Source of the DNA: Entonaema liquescens
Lineage: Eukaryota > Ascomycota > Sordariomycetes > Xylariales > Xylariaceae
Assembly: GCA_902805475.1 (NCBI GenBank)
Contig: CADCSX010000011.1
Location: 1,428,001-1,492,000, forward strand
Length of the DNA stretch: 64,000 bases
Direction of reading: 5' to 3'
Shown here in pieces: positions 23,586 to 36,674 of the stretch. Position 1 is the stretch's first letter. Every line of letters begins with the position of its first letter. The notes beneath the pieces were generated by a model. It did no database searches and had not been told where the DNA came from. It saw only the letters and a program-made list of their open reading frames with translations. Made by a program: the position numbers and the translations under genes.

Positions 23586-25644
23586 TCATGGGGCATAACT
23601 CAGTCCTCTCTCGTTCTCCAACTCCTTGCGCATCACCTCCATCTCGATTTCCCATCGTTTCTGGAGCGCTGCTCCGCGCTGAGCCATAGTCGTCGTCAAC
23701 GCATCCTCCTCGTCTGCGAAATCGGATTCGAGACTCTCCAGTTCTTTCCCATTCTTCTCGATTAGTTTACCCATTTCCGTCTCCTGCCTTTCAAGTAACT
23801 CTTCAAGGGCCTTAGTCTGTCTGTCCCGCATAACGTTGATTTTGGCCTGATGGAGTTGCTTCATATTCTTTTCAAGGTTATACTGCTGCCCGAGTTCTCT
23901 CAAATCCCGTTCTGTTACAGTTCGGGATGGCATATCCCTGTCTGGATTCTTGCCGAGGCCGTCACAATACGCTTCCATATGTTTGAGTCGAATCCGCACG
24001 TTCCGTTCGCTCTGTTCTAACGTTGAGCGTAATTCCATCTCTGCAGCAACCTGTCGATCTTCAAGATTAGAGGCCGTCTTAGCATGCCGCTCGTTCATCC
24101 TTTCGATAGCTGTCGATTGCTTCTCTACAAGAGCAAGTTTCGCATGCGCGTGTCTAGTCCACATGAGCCATTTCGATCTCCTCTCGAAAACGTGGAACCT
24201 CTCCATCTCCTTTACTTGCTCCTCATATAATGCTTTGAATTCTTCGCAGCTATGAGTACGCCTTGTGGCTTCAAGCATTTCTGCTGTTTCCTTCGCAGCG
24301 GCTTCCTGCTTAGCCGCCTCTTCATCTGCGAGTTTTGCCGCCCGGGCTTCTTCCTCGCGGCGCCGATCCTCCATCACAGCCTCGCCATTGCAGAAGTTGG
24401 GACAACCCACCATCTGATCCCAGACTGCGCCGCATATATAGCAGAATTGCGCTCTACATCGGCATGTCATATGCGTACAGCCTTGCGTGAGTTCGACAAG
24501 TGATCTACACTTGTAACACCTTCTCCAGCCCGACTTCTCTCCCATCTTCAACACGGCATCCAGCTCCCAATCGTCCGGACAATCGTGACCTATGAGGTGG
24601 GCATCTCTTTTACACATGGCGCAAACTCGCGTTTTGCATTTTCGACAGGTAGCTTGGAACGGGTATCTAGGGTCGACCCTGGTCTGCGGTGGTATAAACT
24701 CGCCACAGGCTGGGTTAGAGCAGAATACTCTTGATTCCCAGGGTGTACTGAATTGCACCACAGCTTTCAGAAACCTATGCTGCTCTTCACGTGAGAATAT
24801 AGATTTAATTATTGAACTTGGTATCGGTTGGGTGCAGCAGCGTGGTGGCATTTTAGATTCATCAGTCGTTGCCTGATTGATCATGATCTTCAAACATCTC
24901 GAACAATAACTGTGTCCACATGGTAACCTCTGTAGAGGTTGGTCGACTTGGAGGTCTTCTCGGCACGCACTACATGACCTATATGACAACAGGAGGATAT
25001 TAGTACCATTCTTGTTACAAGTTACCGGGATGCTTGACCAACATGACAATGTTCCCGAGAGAAGACGGAGCCTTTCGCCTACGGCGTAATTTGGAGAGCC
25101 CTCTCCTAAAGCTAATGTAGCTCCTGTTCGTGCTAACGCTGAAAATGCTTGGTGTGGATTCCGAGTCAGTTGGTGAGGGCGACATGAATTTAGGCTGGTT
25201 CAGATTCGGTTCGGCTTGCGCGAGGTAGTTATCATACTGAGCAAAGGTGAGAGCTCTCGACCTCTTCCTTGAAATACTTCGCCCTGTGGTCTCGGGATAG
25301 CCGCCAGCCGATGAACGTGAAGTAAGAGTCGTACTTGCGGAGCCTTCCGACCCCGTAGATGCCGTACGAGCATGATTTGTGTCTATAGTGATGCTCGATT
25401 TGGCGCCAGACAGGTTTCGCTTGTTGCTTGTCGAGACAGAACTCGACAGTGGAGAGAGGGTAATACCCAAGGTTGTGGCCTTCATAACTAGTTCGTTGAG
25501 ATAAACCTCGGTCTTCTCGGGCGAAAGCTGTAGAACCTGGTTTAAATAGTCGGCTTCTCTTAGTTCAGGGAGTGCATCATCTGGGTTATCGGCCAGGTCC
25601 GAGGACGGAGGCTTCTGCACGATCGCAGCCATGGCGGGTAGCAA
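23586..25644 (-). CDS. RBR-type E3 ubiquitin ligase (RING1-IBR-RING2)
   Basis: Exons complement(23586..24978, 25019..25644), 672 aa. The first 208 residues are Ser/Thr-rich and disordered (a DYLNQVLQLSPEKTEVYLNE helix, then SRKRSRALTFAQYDNYLAQA). RING1 starts near residue 211 (CSACREDL, LPCGHSYCSRCL). The IBR has FCSNPACGEFI, CRKCKTRVCAMCKRDAH and GHDCP. RING2 is RRCYKCRSLVELTQGCTHMT followed by CRCRAQFCYICG. The Cys of GCTHMTC is at the site that forms the ubiquitin thioester in RBR ligases, so it should be active. A long charged coiled coil fills the C-terminal third (EEEARAAKLADEEAAKQEAA). The intron that keeps the frame is only 40 nt (GTAACA, branch TACTAAT, CATATAG). The substrate is unknown. 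Similar RBR proteins are abundant in ascomycetes. Confidence 0.93.
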
Positions 25645-28600
25645 ACAAGAAATACGCCTTCAAACAGCAGCCCAGTCTGCGTGATCAGTCAATTGACCAA
25701 ATTCATAATCCGACTACTATGTATTAGAAGACGGAATATCAGTGAGCGATGGTGGGAGGATCGGATTGAGATGGGGCGCGTCGATATCCCAGCACGATCC
25801 TGGCCGTGCTGTCTATCGACCCTTGGAATGCGGCCAACCGGCAACGCCTGAGTGGGCAGATTGTGGAGAATACCATAACAACCTGGCTAAGATATTGGAC
25901 CAGGTTTGACGATGCGTGATCGAGTTGCAGATTGATAACGATCTGTCGAGTGCACTATGTAAGTGCCCGTGGTCTGGTAGCAACAAACACTTGCGAGTCG
26001 ATTATTATAGAAAGGCCGCGGCATCCACAACAAACAACAAAAAAGGTGTTTGAATGGTATAGGTAACAATAGTAGTAGTCACAGCCGCGGGTCTTGCAAA
26101 TGCATGTAGGCTACCAGGCAACCAGACATGCGGTCAGTCAGAAGGAAATGATCAGACGTTGAAGGAACGAAACAAGTCAGGCTCCAGGGCAAGGCTTGGT
26201 TGATTTGGTTGATTTGGTTTAAAGCAGCCGAGCAACCAGCTTTGGCAGCTAGGGCAGCTAGCGAGAGAAATAATGCAATGCAGCGATTGGGCTGCAAATT
26301 GGGTCGCGGGGTGGTAGAGTACGTGGAGATTGGCCGAGAAGCTCCAACAAGAATCGAGTTGTTGACTAGGGGGTGCTGACGAGGGCGGGTGAAGCGTGAC
26401 AGGTCGGATTGGTCGGGATAACGGCTGCAATCACTGTTTGCGTTGATCTATAAGCATTAAGTGGTTATATTCGAAGGATCAAATCAAAACAATAATCCAA
26501 TAGATACGTCTTCATTACTTAGTACAAGAAGCTCGTATGTAAGTGATGCCAAGAGTAATTCAAGAAGGAGTATGCTTTGCATTGACGTTGATAAGACGGC
26601 AGGATGACGAGGGGGGAAGTGAGGTTTTCACAAGATTAATGATTGATGATGAGACGCGGAGAAAGCGTTATTATACAGTGTGCAAGTGTGTGTAAGTCCC
26701 AATCCTACTAAACTTTGATAATAATAGCTGGGTAAGTCGAAATGCAAATATGTAATATGTAATATGTAAATATAAAATGTGATATGATGATACTTCCATG
26801 TCTGCTTGTTTAAAAGACATGCAGGAAAATCCACTTTGGTTGTATTGAGACTGGGGAATGGACATCTCCTCCTGATCGATTCACCGGGTCCGCTAGTCCT
26901 AAACGCTGCATCGGCCTAAGGCATTGGTAGGTATTGGTCAAGGGCTACCAAGGCTAAAAACTCTAAACTAGAACTAAAGGTGTACTTTGACTTCCGTAAC
27001 ACCTCATTCGGGGCCCCTCCTCCCCATCTAGATGGCGTACCTCTTCTATCCGTACTTAAGGTACATATGTATTAACCAAATTGGCAAACCGAGTCTCCCT
27101 CTCTTTTATTTCATACACAATGTGAAATTAAGCTAAAGTAATACCAAGAACTTTCACAGATTCCATACCATACCAATGTTGATACGAAGTGCGATACCAC
27201 AAATCAATAAGACTGAGAGACATAAAAGTGCAAACGCCCCGCTGTGCAACAGCTGAATGATCAAGTGCGTAAGCTTAAATTTAGCGAGGTAACAACGGCT
27301 TTGATCAGCAGGTTATTCCGGGACATTTTACATCATACCAGTTCGGGACGTGGGGGCTACCGATGAACCCTAAGCTCGAATGGGTCAATTAAGAAACCGG
27401 GGGTTCGCACTATGGTGAGCCGCCGCTAATATCACATAGGTAAGTAGTTTGCCAGTTAAAGTTTTAGGGCATTTGTATCTTTAGTCTGCTTGCTCTCCTT
27501 TTTCCATCTACTCCAACTTTAAATATAAATAAAAATAAAATACTATGTATACTTCACGATGTTATTATATATCTTAACACGATGTTGCAACTAGTTAATG
27601 TATTTTTGTTTTAGGATTCATTTCTTATACCTTTCCATTCTCAAGTTACCTAGGCAATATATGCTTTAGCTCATCCTATTCTATATTAGAGGCATGGATA
27701 TTTGATCTTCGTTCGATTCTCCAAACAGTCTTTAGTATAAAGATATACCCTGTATACGTAAACGACTATGACGGCATAGACAGATAAAACGTCTTCTAGA
27801 TCTCCTCATCGCACATTTGCCTCTCAGCGGTTCTCGGATGATCGAACAACAGTTTCAATCTCGGCTGAGGAGTCCCGAGGCTATCCACCAATCAGTATCA
27901 CATCTTGACTTCTAGTCGATCCCAGACATTTGGGACGCGGCTTAAATGTCTAGACCCAGTAGTTTGCCTACGAACTACTATAGTAGTACTAAGACAAGTT
28001 TCTCTCCCCGGTAATTTCTGTTTGCTTATTCCCACCACAATTACCCAATAAGCCAACTAAAAAAACCGCTTGCCAAACCTTGCCTTCACCGGTAGCTACT
28101 AGACCATCCAATGGCTTATTCTAGGCCGGATGATACCAAGTTCATCGTTCCTTGTCCATGCAGGACTCGGTATAAGCAAGCCACATTGACTCCGGTATCA
28201 ACTTGCCCGGAATTGCTTATAGTCTAAGTATTCCAGTATATTCCGCACCCATTCAGAGAGATGTATATGAGATTTATATCCACGACCCTATATATAATGA
28301 ATATATCAACCTGGCTCTTTAGAATTGTATATGTGGAATTTCGTACCTTCGTATCATGTATTAAATACGTAGTCTAGATCAAGAAGATCGAGGTCTCGGA
28401 GTCCAATCGCCCTCGGAGACTATTATCATTGGCGTAAAATATCGAGAACCACATGAAGCTTTTGTATTAAGTTTGGTGTCTATCAGCCTTTACGCTCCGA
28501 AGTCAAATGTCTAATATACCGTAGCCCGCCAAGAGGCATAACATGGCAGCCTCAAATATTATGACATGTTCTCAATAATAATAAAATACTGCTAGACCTC

Positions 28601-29308
28601 AACAGCTACAGTAAGAGAGGTGCAGTTAAGTTAGTAAGCTCAGTCGATGAGAAAATTGACATTCGAGGAAATATGATGATAGTTGTTAACTGATCAAAAC
28701 GACCGCATTTACAAGACCTCACAAGAATAACTTATAATAATTGGTGATTTGCGGTGGTATAATCGGTGGTCTAGTTTGTTAAGTCATAAGAACGAGGTAG
28801 GCATTGTAAAGCTAACCGTCTCCATACGTCAGTCCCAGCCCGTGTCAGTTCTGAAACCCCCTATGAATTCGTCACAGGAATCTGTATTAGGATATGAAAT
28901 GACTACGCCTAACTCATCGCGAGGTCTCTCCGTGTCTAGTATGTTATGTTGACCTATTATGTCCTAAGTTTCTTCATATCCGCCAAGTTGAATATGAAGT
29001 GACTCAAAGGTCCGAAGAATCAGGAGAACACACGTGGGAGTTATGATCTATGATATTCGATGGGCATCATTCGCCCTAGTAACGAGGTGACGGGTTTTGC
29101 CCGCCTAAGTCATCACAGTCAGAGCAAACCGAGATAAATTAATTGGAGCCAATAGGTGTACGTAGTGACTGTTGAACATTATTCGACTCTGGCTTTCGGC
29201 CTCAAGCATCGTTATATAATCCCCTTTTTGTCTACCTATTTTCTGCATTTGTCTCCTTTCTTTTTCTTTACACTGCTTCACACGATCAAATCTAAGGACG
29301 GTCTCATA
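25645..29308. other. Gene-poor region, 3.7 kb
   Basis: No coding sequence recognised on either strand. It contains a TTGATTTGG direct repeat near 26200-26220 and many short AT-rich tracts, with base composition falling from 26.5 kb on. A few short frames of 60-90 codons have no recognisable content. Confidence 0.6.
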
Positions 29309-30355
29309 ATGCATGCACTAAGCTTCGCTCTCTTGTGCTTCTGCACATTGGCCACCATTGTTAGTGGCTCTCCGAGTCCGGGTGGAAGATGGCCTATCGG
29401 ACTGGGCATGAACAAATACGTCTCTTCATTCCTCGGAGGTGTCGTTATCAATATAAACCAAACTAAAACCACAAGAGAAGTTGAAAAGCTACCCGCCTTG
29501 CGCACTGTCTCTGCGGAATGGAATATACCATGGATCAAGACGCCTGATAATGCGAGCCTCAGCGACTCTGACAAACGACACTCCCTAGCACAGTGGGTGG
29601 GAATTATGGGGAATGAATGCGACGACAAGCACTCGAACCCGTTCCTTCAAGCCGGGACTGAGGTTGAGGTATGGTGCTCTTATCTGACTTCCCTTGTAAT
29701 TTACTTGAGATGTACTTTCATGACTTTAGGGGGTTAGCTAATTACGTTCCAATAGATCGACGAGCATGGTGCGACCACTGCAAATGCTTGGGTTGAATGG
29801 TTTCCAGCTGGAGCTCACTTTATCCCCAAGGAAAAGTTTGCGGTCAGCCCTGACGACCGAATACTGGTGGTGGTTGACGTGTACACTCGCATATCGGGTC
29901 ATGTGTAAGTCATACTCCTCTTCCGACCTACTATTCTGACTATCCGTATTTATGAAAATGATCTAACGTCTCCCCAAAGATACATGAAGAACATCCGCAC
30001 CGGCCAGGACTATTCAACGGATGTAAAAGCAGACTCGCCTGACGATCCCAAGTTCCATATTTGCCTTGGCCCTGGTGTTGCTCAGTTCTTCCAGGAGTGG
30101 GCTATTGCGAAAGACAGAGCAGATCTACCGATTTTCAATAATGTCACGTTTACTGACATGACAGCTATCAGTCGCCATGGTGAGTATTACGATCTTAATT
30201 CGGGAACGGAGAACTACTGGAATATGACCGATGCTGAGAGACAAGTTGTCGTACCGGAGAGGATCAATGGGAAGAGTTTTGTACTTTTCTCCCCCGGAGG
30301 GAAAACATGGACTCCACGAGAGGATACCGAGTGCAAAGCGTCGTCCAGTCGATAG
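29309..30355 (+). CDS. Secreted peptidase G1 (eqolisin/scytalidoglutamic-type)
   Basis: Exons join(29309..29668, 29756..29904, 29980..30355), 294 aa; introns of 87 nt (GTATGG...CAATAG) and 75 nt (GTAAGT, branch CTAAC, CAAAG). Residues 1-20 are a signal peptide (MHALSFALLCFCTLATIVSG). The body follows family G1: EWNIPWIKTP, SLAQWVGIMGNECD, PFLQAGTEVE, NAWVEWFPAGAHFI, VDVYTRISGHVYMKNIRTGQ. The Gln of FLQAGTEVE and the Glu of WVEWFPA align with the catalytic Gln/Glu pair of scytalidoglutamic peptidase, so an acid-active secreted endopeptidase is expected. No long propeptide is visible, so it may be short. The C-terminus is longer than in the Scytalidium enzyme. The start is the first Met of the signal peptide; an in-frame region upstream is open but lacks a secretion-type start. 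Confidence 0.9.
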
Positions 30356-30514
30356 AATGGACGGTATAAAATCTTATTCTCGATTGAGATCTAAGGTCTA
30401 TTGCTGGTGCTGGCAGTAATGTGAGGAGTTTGGTGATGGTTATGAGGGCCTTTTATATTATGAATCTAATGGATATTATTGGTAAATCCCTCTCAATATT
30501 AGTACATTGCCGAA

Positions 30515-32607
30515 TTAACTATTACTCAATAGCTTTTCCACTGCCCATTTGACAGAGAAGTTCCTGATATCTGAATAATGTTGTCCAACTCCAACAAATA
30601 AGACGGGCACATTCGTAGCGTGGACTATGCTGACCAAAGTTCCTACCATATCACCAACTGTATCGCATTTCGAGATAATGAACCCATCTAGAGTGCGGCC
30701 GGGACCGAAAGATGAGTTGAAATTCCTAGCCTGGGCGACCGAGTCTGTTCCTACAAGTGCCTATTATTATAGAATTAGCAAGGTAGTCATTTGATAAGGG
30801 GTTTTCGTGGATTCTTACCTCGCCGACCATTAGAATCTTGTCAGGTTGGGCGAACTTGGCAAATTTCTCCAGGGACGACATCAATCTCTGATCATTATGC
30901 CGTCGCCCCGCTGTGTCGATGAGGACGACATCATATCCTTCATTGGCAGCCTCTCTTACAGCATCCTTGGCGACTGTAGCAGCATCGCCGCCGTACCCCT
31001 TTTCGAAGATCTCTACCCGACCACCTTCACGTTCAGTTAATTCCTTCAAATTCCGTACATGAACCTTCAGTTGTTCCACGGCTCCCGATCGGAATGTATC
31101 TCCAGCTGCAATTAATACTTTGTACTTGTTTTGCAGTAGGAAGTAGCAGATCTTGGACAAGTTAGTCGACTTGCCAACACCGTTTACACCAACAATAGAG
31201 ATGACGTAGGGCCTCGGCTTTCGCATTGATGTCACGGGGGGCTTGACAACGGAGTCAATCTCGCGCAAGAGATCTAATGATGAAGTAGGTGTTAACATCT
31301 TAGTGAGAGAGGCTTCCATGGCCTTAGCGATGCGCGCATCGATGCTTTCGAAGCTACCCGTCTTCACACCAAGGAGCTCCTTCTCAACACCCTCACAAAG
31401 TCGTATAGCTGCTTCACGGGCGACGTTCTTCCGTAATAAGTGGTCTTCCATGCCCTTCATAGCTTTGTCGAGGTCTTCTTTCGTCAATGTCTTACCGCCA
31501 ACCACGTTGCGGAAAAGACTGCTGATCGTGTTCAATCCAGATCCGACCAAGCCACCTTTCGTTGCCGTCTTCGAGGCGCTCCTTGCCTCGGCCGACTCTA
31601 AGATAGAGTGTACTTCATCATCTAGATCCTTCAGTACAAATTGCCCCTTAGAAGTCTTCGTTCCCCATGAAGATGAGTCCACCCCGTCACCAGCTGTGGA
31701 TCGAGCACCTACATCTACATCACTATCGCTTGTCAAAGTGTTCTGGTTCGCGGAGTAGTCTAGTTGTAGGCTGTCATCCTCTTCGTCGGCAAAGCCGTCG
31801 GCGTCCCACTTGCGACCTTTCTTGGGGGCTCTCTTCGTTTTCCTTGTTGGCGCCTCGTCGCCAGAGGAGACAGGGGCGGAATTGTTTTTTATTTTTCTGG
31901 CTCTTCTAGACATCTTCCCCATAGGACCACCTTTAGCTACGACCAAATGACTTCCGCTGGGAGTGGAAGGCCGGGAAGTATTCGGAGTAGATTCGGCGGT
32001 GGATGGACGTTCCTGAAGATTATTCTGGGATTTGCCCCTATGCTTAAGGCCCGGTGGAAGAGGGGGTTCATCTCCAGCATTGTCTGGTATAGCATTTTCT
32101 TCTAATAGAGACGTGACAGCAGCCGGTCGTGCCGTATTGGCGGACCCGCTTGACTCGAGTTCTCGGTATTGCTGATCGAAGTACTCGTCGAATTTGCGGC
32201 ATTCCACGATCGTAGTGTTTGGTTTCTTCAATTGATCGCCGTATAAGTCAATGAAGATTGTTTTTAAGTTGTCGACAAGCTTATCAATCCAGGAGAGATG
32301 TAACAAGGACCGGTAGACAGCCTAGAGATAGTTAGACAACACGAAGTATTATCAAATAGCAGTGGCGCCGTACAACAAAGATAACATTCAACTCCTTCAC
32401 AAAAGTCCATTTTAATGTGTGCTGATCAGCCTTGTAGGGCGGATTGCTCGCTGCGGGCTGGGTATTCCTTGCGCCAGCCACAGCACCCTTTTCTTCTATG
32501 AAAACATCGGAGATGAAGTTATTGATAACGGATGGATTGACAGGCGCATACGTTCGCGACCAGAGTACGACACCAGAGGTCGTTAGGATTTCGAATGTAT
32601 CCAACAT
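30515..32607 (-). CDS. SRP101: Signal recognition particle receptor subunit alpha
   Basis: Exons complement(30515..30760, 30819..32321, 32374..32607), 660 aa; introns 52 nt (GTACGG...TCTAG) and 58 nt (GTAAGA...AATAG). The N-terminal SRX longin-type domain starts MLDTFEILTTSGVVLWSRTY and binds the beta subunit at the ER membrane. A disordered basic linker follows (KTKRAPKKGRKW). The NG GTPase domain has the P-loop GVNGVGKSTNLSKI near residue 453, AAGDTFRSGAVEQL, DTAGRRHNDQRLM near 545, ISKCDTVGDMVG (guanine-specificity TKxD-like, here SKCD) and the C-terminal GVGQHYSDIRNF. It docks SRP-ribosome complexes at the ER. An in-frame Met 42 codons upstream exists, but MLDTF matches the family start. 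It is divergent from the YIF1 gene across about 720 bp. Confidence 0.96.
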
Positions 32608-33324
32608 ATTGAACGAGCTTTTCTTTTGGCAATCTGGAAAGCAACGGTGTAGAATCTTATGAAGCTTTACACCTTTGAGAGCTCTCAAAACTTGGGATTG
32701 CTTAAGCCAACTTAAAGTTGGATGAAGCAACAAATGTTACCAGCGACAAGGAACACAAGGTTTAGAAAAGTAGCATACGTATGTACCTACGGCAGTACCT
32801 AAGTATACCTATATGTGTACCACTTCCAGCTGGCAACTGCAGAGTGCAGATAGATCAAAAAATCCATGCATTTTGATTAATCGAACCAATCGAACCAATC
32901 GAAGCCCGATCACGGAGACAAGGTTACTCGGAATTAAACCTTATTGCGGCTCCGGCACGTCATAGGTGCCAATGAGGTGCACCAGGGTGCATCAGGTACC
33001 TACATACCCGGTAGTTTCAAAATGGAATAATCTCGGAACAGTGGGTCTGGTACGGGCAGCTTGCAACCTATGCAACATTAAGTACCGTAGTAACTTATAC
33101 AACATACTACGTAGAAACCCTCTAAATAAAAAACACATCTCCAGAACATAAAGTCGCCAGATGAGCCTTTAAGCCCTTGAGCCCTTAAAAGCTTCACGCC
33201 TAGCATCCTAGCGCCCGCAACACCCTCCCTACCCCTCGCTATTACCTGCTATTGCATCCAACAAAAATAAATATATCCGACAAAACTCTGACGACCTTTG
33301 AAAAGGTCAAAAACGATACCCGAA
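32608..33324. other. Shared promoter region of SRP receptor alpha and YIF1
   Basis: 717 bp between divergent starts. It contains a direct repeat AATCGAACC (two full copies plus a partial one) at 32879-32903 and GGTGC-type short repeats near 32966-33000. No gene seen. Confidence 0.6.
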
Positions 33325-34418
33325 ATGCAGCAACATCCAAACTACGGCCATTCTCCGCCGCTTCATCATCCCGTACCACAACACGTTTCTACCGTTCCAC
33401 AGTTACGATCTCCGCCTCCCCCGATGCCGTCGTCGCAACCCCAACAACAAGGCGCATATGGAAATCCCTATCAACAAGGCACGCCTACAGCTGGTAGTAA
33501 TGTCTTTGGAACCTATGGTAATTTTATGAATGATCCTATGGCCGCTCAGTTCGTAGGAACAGTCGGCCAAAATGCTTTCAAACATGTCGAGCAGAATGTA
33601 GGTTTAGTCGCAAACCATACGGGCCCAAAGTGAAGCTTACATCTATACTGACGCCTATGCCTACACTGTTCAGATGAACCGATGGGTCAACTTCTCCGCC
33701 CTTAAGCATTACTTTAACGTGTCCAACAAATATGTCATCAACAAGCTCTTCTTAGTGCTCTTCCCTTGGCGCCACAAGCCCTGGTCTCGAAGACAGGCCG
33801 TAGGACCGAACGGACAGGAGGGCTGGTACTTGCCACCACGCGACGATATCAACAGCCCCGACATGTACATACCAGTTATGGCGCTTGTTACATATATATT
33901 ATTATCGACACTAATAGCAGGATTACGGGGTCAGTTCCAACCCGAGTTACTCGGATATACAGCCTCTACCGCGGGAGTTGTTGTCATACTCGAGATATTG
34001 CTCTTGAAGTTAGGGTGCTACTTTCTAAGTATTTCGAACGAATCTCAACTACTAGACCTTGTAGCCTACTCGGGATACAAGTTTGTCGGTATCATTGTAA
34101 CAGTCACTATTGCTGAGCTTATGAATGGGGGTAAAGGAACCGGTGGTTGGATCGGGTGGAGCGTCTTCCTCTACACATTTTTAGCCAATTCCCTATTTTT
34201 GGTGAGTTCGATCCTTTTAGAGATATCGTTGAGGCGGTACTAATAATGATCAGATGCGGTCACTGAGATACGTTCTACTACCAGAAAGCTCTGGAGGCGA
34301 CGCGCGAGGTCCGATGCAAACAGATACACGGACGAAGCGAAACCAGCGGACACAGTTCTTATTTGCTTACTCGTATCTTGTGCAGTTTTTATTCATGTGG
34401 ATTCTTAGCAGAGCGTAA
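33325..34418 (+). CDS. YIF1: YIF1/Hrf1 family ER-Golgi membrane protein
   Basis: Exons join(33325..33597, 33674..34201, 34254..34418), 321 aa; introns 76 nt and 52 nt (GTGAGT, branch TACTAAT, GATCAG). The N-terminus is Pro/Gln-rich (MQQHPNYGHSPPLHHP). The family core follows: FGTYGNFMNDPMAAQFVGTV, GQNAFKHVEQN, RWVNFSALKHYFNVSNKYV, LFPWRHKPWSR, DDINSPDMYIPVMALVTYIL, then several membrane spans (VVILEILLLKLGCYFL, GIIVTVTIAELMNGG, SVFLYTFLANSLFL) and a last span (AYSYLVQFLFMWILS). YIF1 binds Yip1 and functions in COPII vesicle budding and fusion between ER and Golgi. The Met at 33325 is the first ATG of the conserved frame. Confidence 0.94.
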
Positions 34419-35044
34419 ATTCGCCTGTCAAGCTCTATTAGTAGCGCTCTCAGGATTATGACGAGTGCTCGCCGGGAACCATCCACACTATCTATTTTCA
34501 TACTTGAGGTTAATGTTGTACAGAAGCAACAAATCTCGGCTCTTACAGGCTTCGTTTCAATAACGAGAGTACTCTGATGAAGTAAAATAAAGGCTATATA
34601 GAAGCCTTTAGAATAAAAATAAAATAATTGAAAGATTTTTAATGAGAGTTAGTATCGTACAAGTAGTGTTCTCCTGTATAGATGTCGTAACGGTAATGGC
34701 ATAAGCTTTGCGGCGGATGCTTCCGGTTGGTTGGATTCCATATCCACGTATGCATTATGTTTCTTTTTGGTAAGTCTGGCCTTTACCAAATTTAGATGGC
34801 CTTTGACACTGTAGATTTCTACGTACTGTACCCTATCTGCCTTATGTAGGAAGGCCAGTGACATCCAGCCAGCACTCAAGACTTATATGTATATGTGTAA
34901 CCTCATCTCTGCCCGAAAACCAAATCTCATCTTCAATCATACCTATTTATCTCTCATACTTATCTCTAAGATTTAAGCCAAAAATTACGCAAATTTCCAA
35001 AAAGTACGATTGTCAGCCGAGCGACGACGCTCAAACCCGTCGAA
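34419..35044. other. Intergenic region, no gene seen
   Basis: 3' flank of YIF1 and 5' flank of the Mpv17-type gene. AT-rich, with no recognisable coding content. Confidence 0.6.
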
Positions 35045-35949
35045 ATGGCGTTTTCTCCAATTATTACTGCTACTATTCAGTCCGCAGTTCTTGCGGCTGT
35101 ATCTAACCTTTTGGCGCAAGGCCTTACGTCGTATCAGAACAAGGTATGGGTGAATTCGACTAAAATCAAGACACTTTCAGCTGAAGATGAGTCTGCCGAT
35201 GACCATACAACTACCTAGTCAACTTTTTCTTATTGGTAATTGATTTTTGTTAAGCTCTAACGCAGTCTATAGACACCTCTCGTTATCGACTGGGTACCAG
35301 TCTTTCAATTCGTGCTCTACTCATTTCTCAATGTGCCTCCCAACTTCTTATGGTACGTCTGAAGTCGCATTAGCCCCACGGATTATATACTACTCCTGAA
35401 ACCTATGATGCCCTGTTCTAATCACCCACCAGGCAAGAGTTTATGGAAGACTCTTTCCCAGCATATCATATAACACCTACGTCAGCCGCTGTGGCATCCG
35501 CAGCAGCAAACGATGAGAAAGCCCTCGAGAGAGAAGAGGAAGAAGGCGAGTTGGTAGAACGTAAACTGAATGTTGCCAACACGACCATCAAAATAATTCT
35601 GGACCAAACTGTTGGCGCAGCTGTCAACACCTTTCTCTTCAGCTTGTTCATACATTCTATCCAAGACGCTATGTTGCGGCCCCTTGATTCGCCGTTCAGT
35701 GGCCCAGCCAAAAGTGCGCAGTATCTGTTCTCCCGAGGCGCTATTGACTACAGCAGAGTTGACTGGGCAAGTGTAGTCGCTCGTAGCCGCGCCGAGTTCT
35801 ACGAACTCCTCGTCGCAGGATGGAGGGTCTGGCCGGTTATAAGCTTGATCAACTTTGGCTTTATAAAAAGCATACAGGGTCGTAATCTCGTCGGTGGCCT
35901 TGCTGGTGTTGGCTGGGGCATTTATATGAGCCTTATTACTGCTCGTTAG
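35045..35949 (+). CDS. Mpv17/PMP22 family membrane protein
   Basis: Exons join(35045..35143, 35273..35352, 35433..35949), 231 aa; introns of 129 nt (GTATGG...CTATAG) and 80 nt (GTACGT...CACCAG). The N-terminus (FSPIITATIQSAVLAAVSNL) and the following WVPVFQFVLYSFLNVPPNFL form the first helices. A charged insert (EKALEREEEEGELVERKLN) follows. The family signature lies in the C-terminal half: ILDQTVGAAVNTFLFSL, then WRVWPVISLINFGFI and GWGIYMSLI. Members sit in the inner mitochondrial or peroxisomal membrane and are thought to form pores or metabolite channels. Which organelle applies here cannot be read from the sequence. Fungal members with an acidic insert between helices are common. Confidence 0.88.
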
Positions 35950-36674
35950 GAACGATGGTTGAAGCTCGTATGACTGGACTATGCGTCAGTCCCAGAGTTC
36001 GCATTTATCCGGCAATCGAGCGTGTTTCTGAGGATTCAATACTGAACATAGGGGTAAGCGTATCAGAACGTATCCTTGGTTTTGCCTCGGTCTTCGAAAC
36101 AGCGAGTCTATTCTCGGTGTCGCCGTTCCTTTTCAAAGCTTTTCGGAAGTAGGCAAGCCTCCTGGGCCATCTATTCTCTGCAATGCTATATTGCAATAGG
36201 AACCACCTAACAATACCGGATATCCACACAATTACAGCTCCCTCATTCTTCGATATGGGTATCGATCATGTTATGATTAGTTGATCTTGCTCATATAGCA
36301 TACGGATTCACCCAGCTTGTCAATAATAAAATGCGACTTCTACTTGGCCCGGTACGCATTATTGCCACACGCCCCGTCCATATGTTCATTTTTACGTTCT
36401 TAATTTATGAAATGGATTAAGAGCAACTAAAAGGAGGTATAGCACCAGCACGGGCTTGAGAGACTAAAGAACTAATGATAATATATATAATTTACTTGAT
36501 TTCGAAGATATCCGCATCGATACAAGGACGGCATTATCCCCTAAGTGAAACCAGAGACATCTGCCATGACATCAACTTAGAACCAATTATGGGAAAACCC
36601 CTATTCCAGCACCAGGCCTTTCATCCCAGTAGTTCCAGACAGATACCGAAATTCTTCAATACCAGGAGTACTGG
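35950..36674. other. Intergenic region, no gene seen
   Basis: AT-rich sequence between the Mpv17-type gene and the small gene at 36675. No recognisable open frame. Confidence 0.55.
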
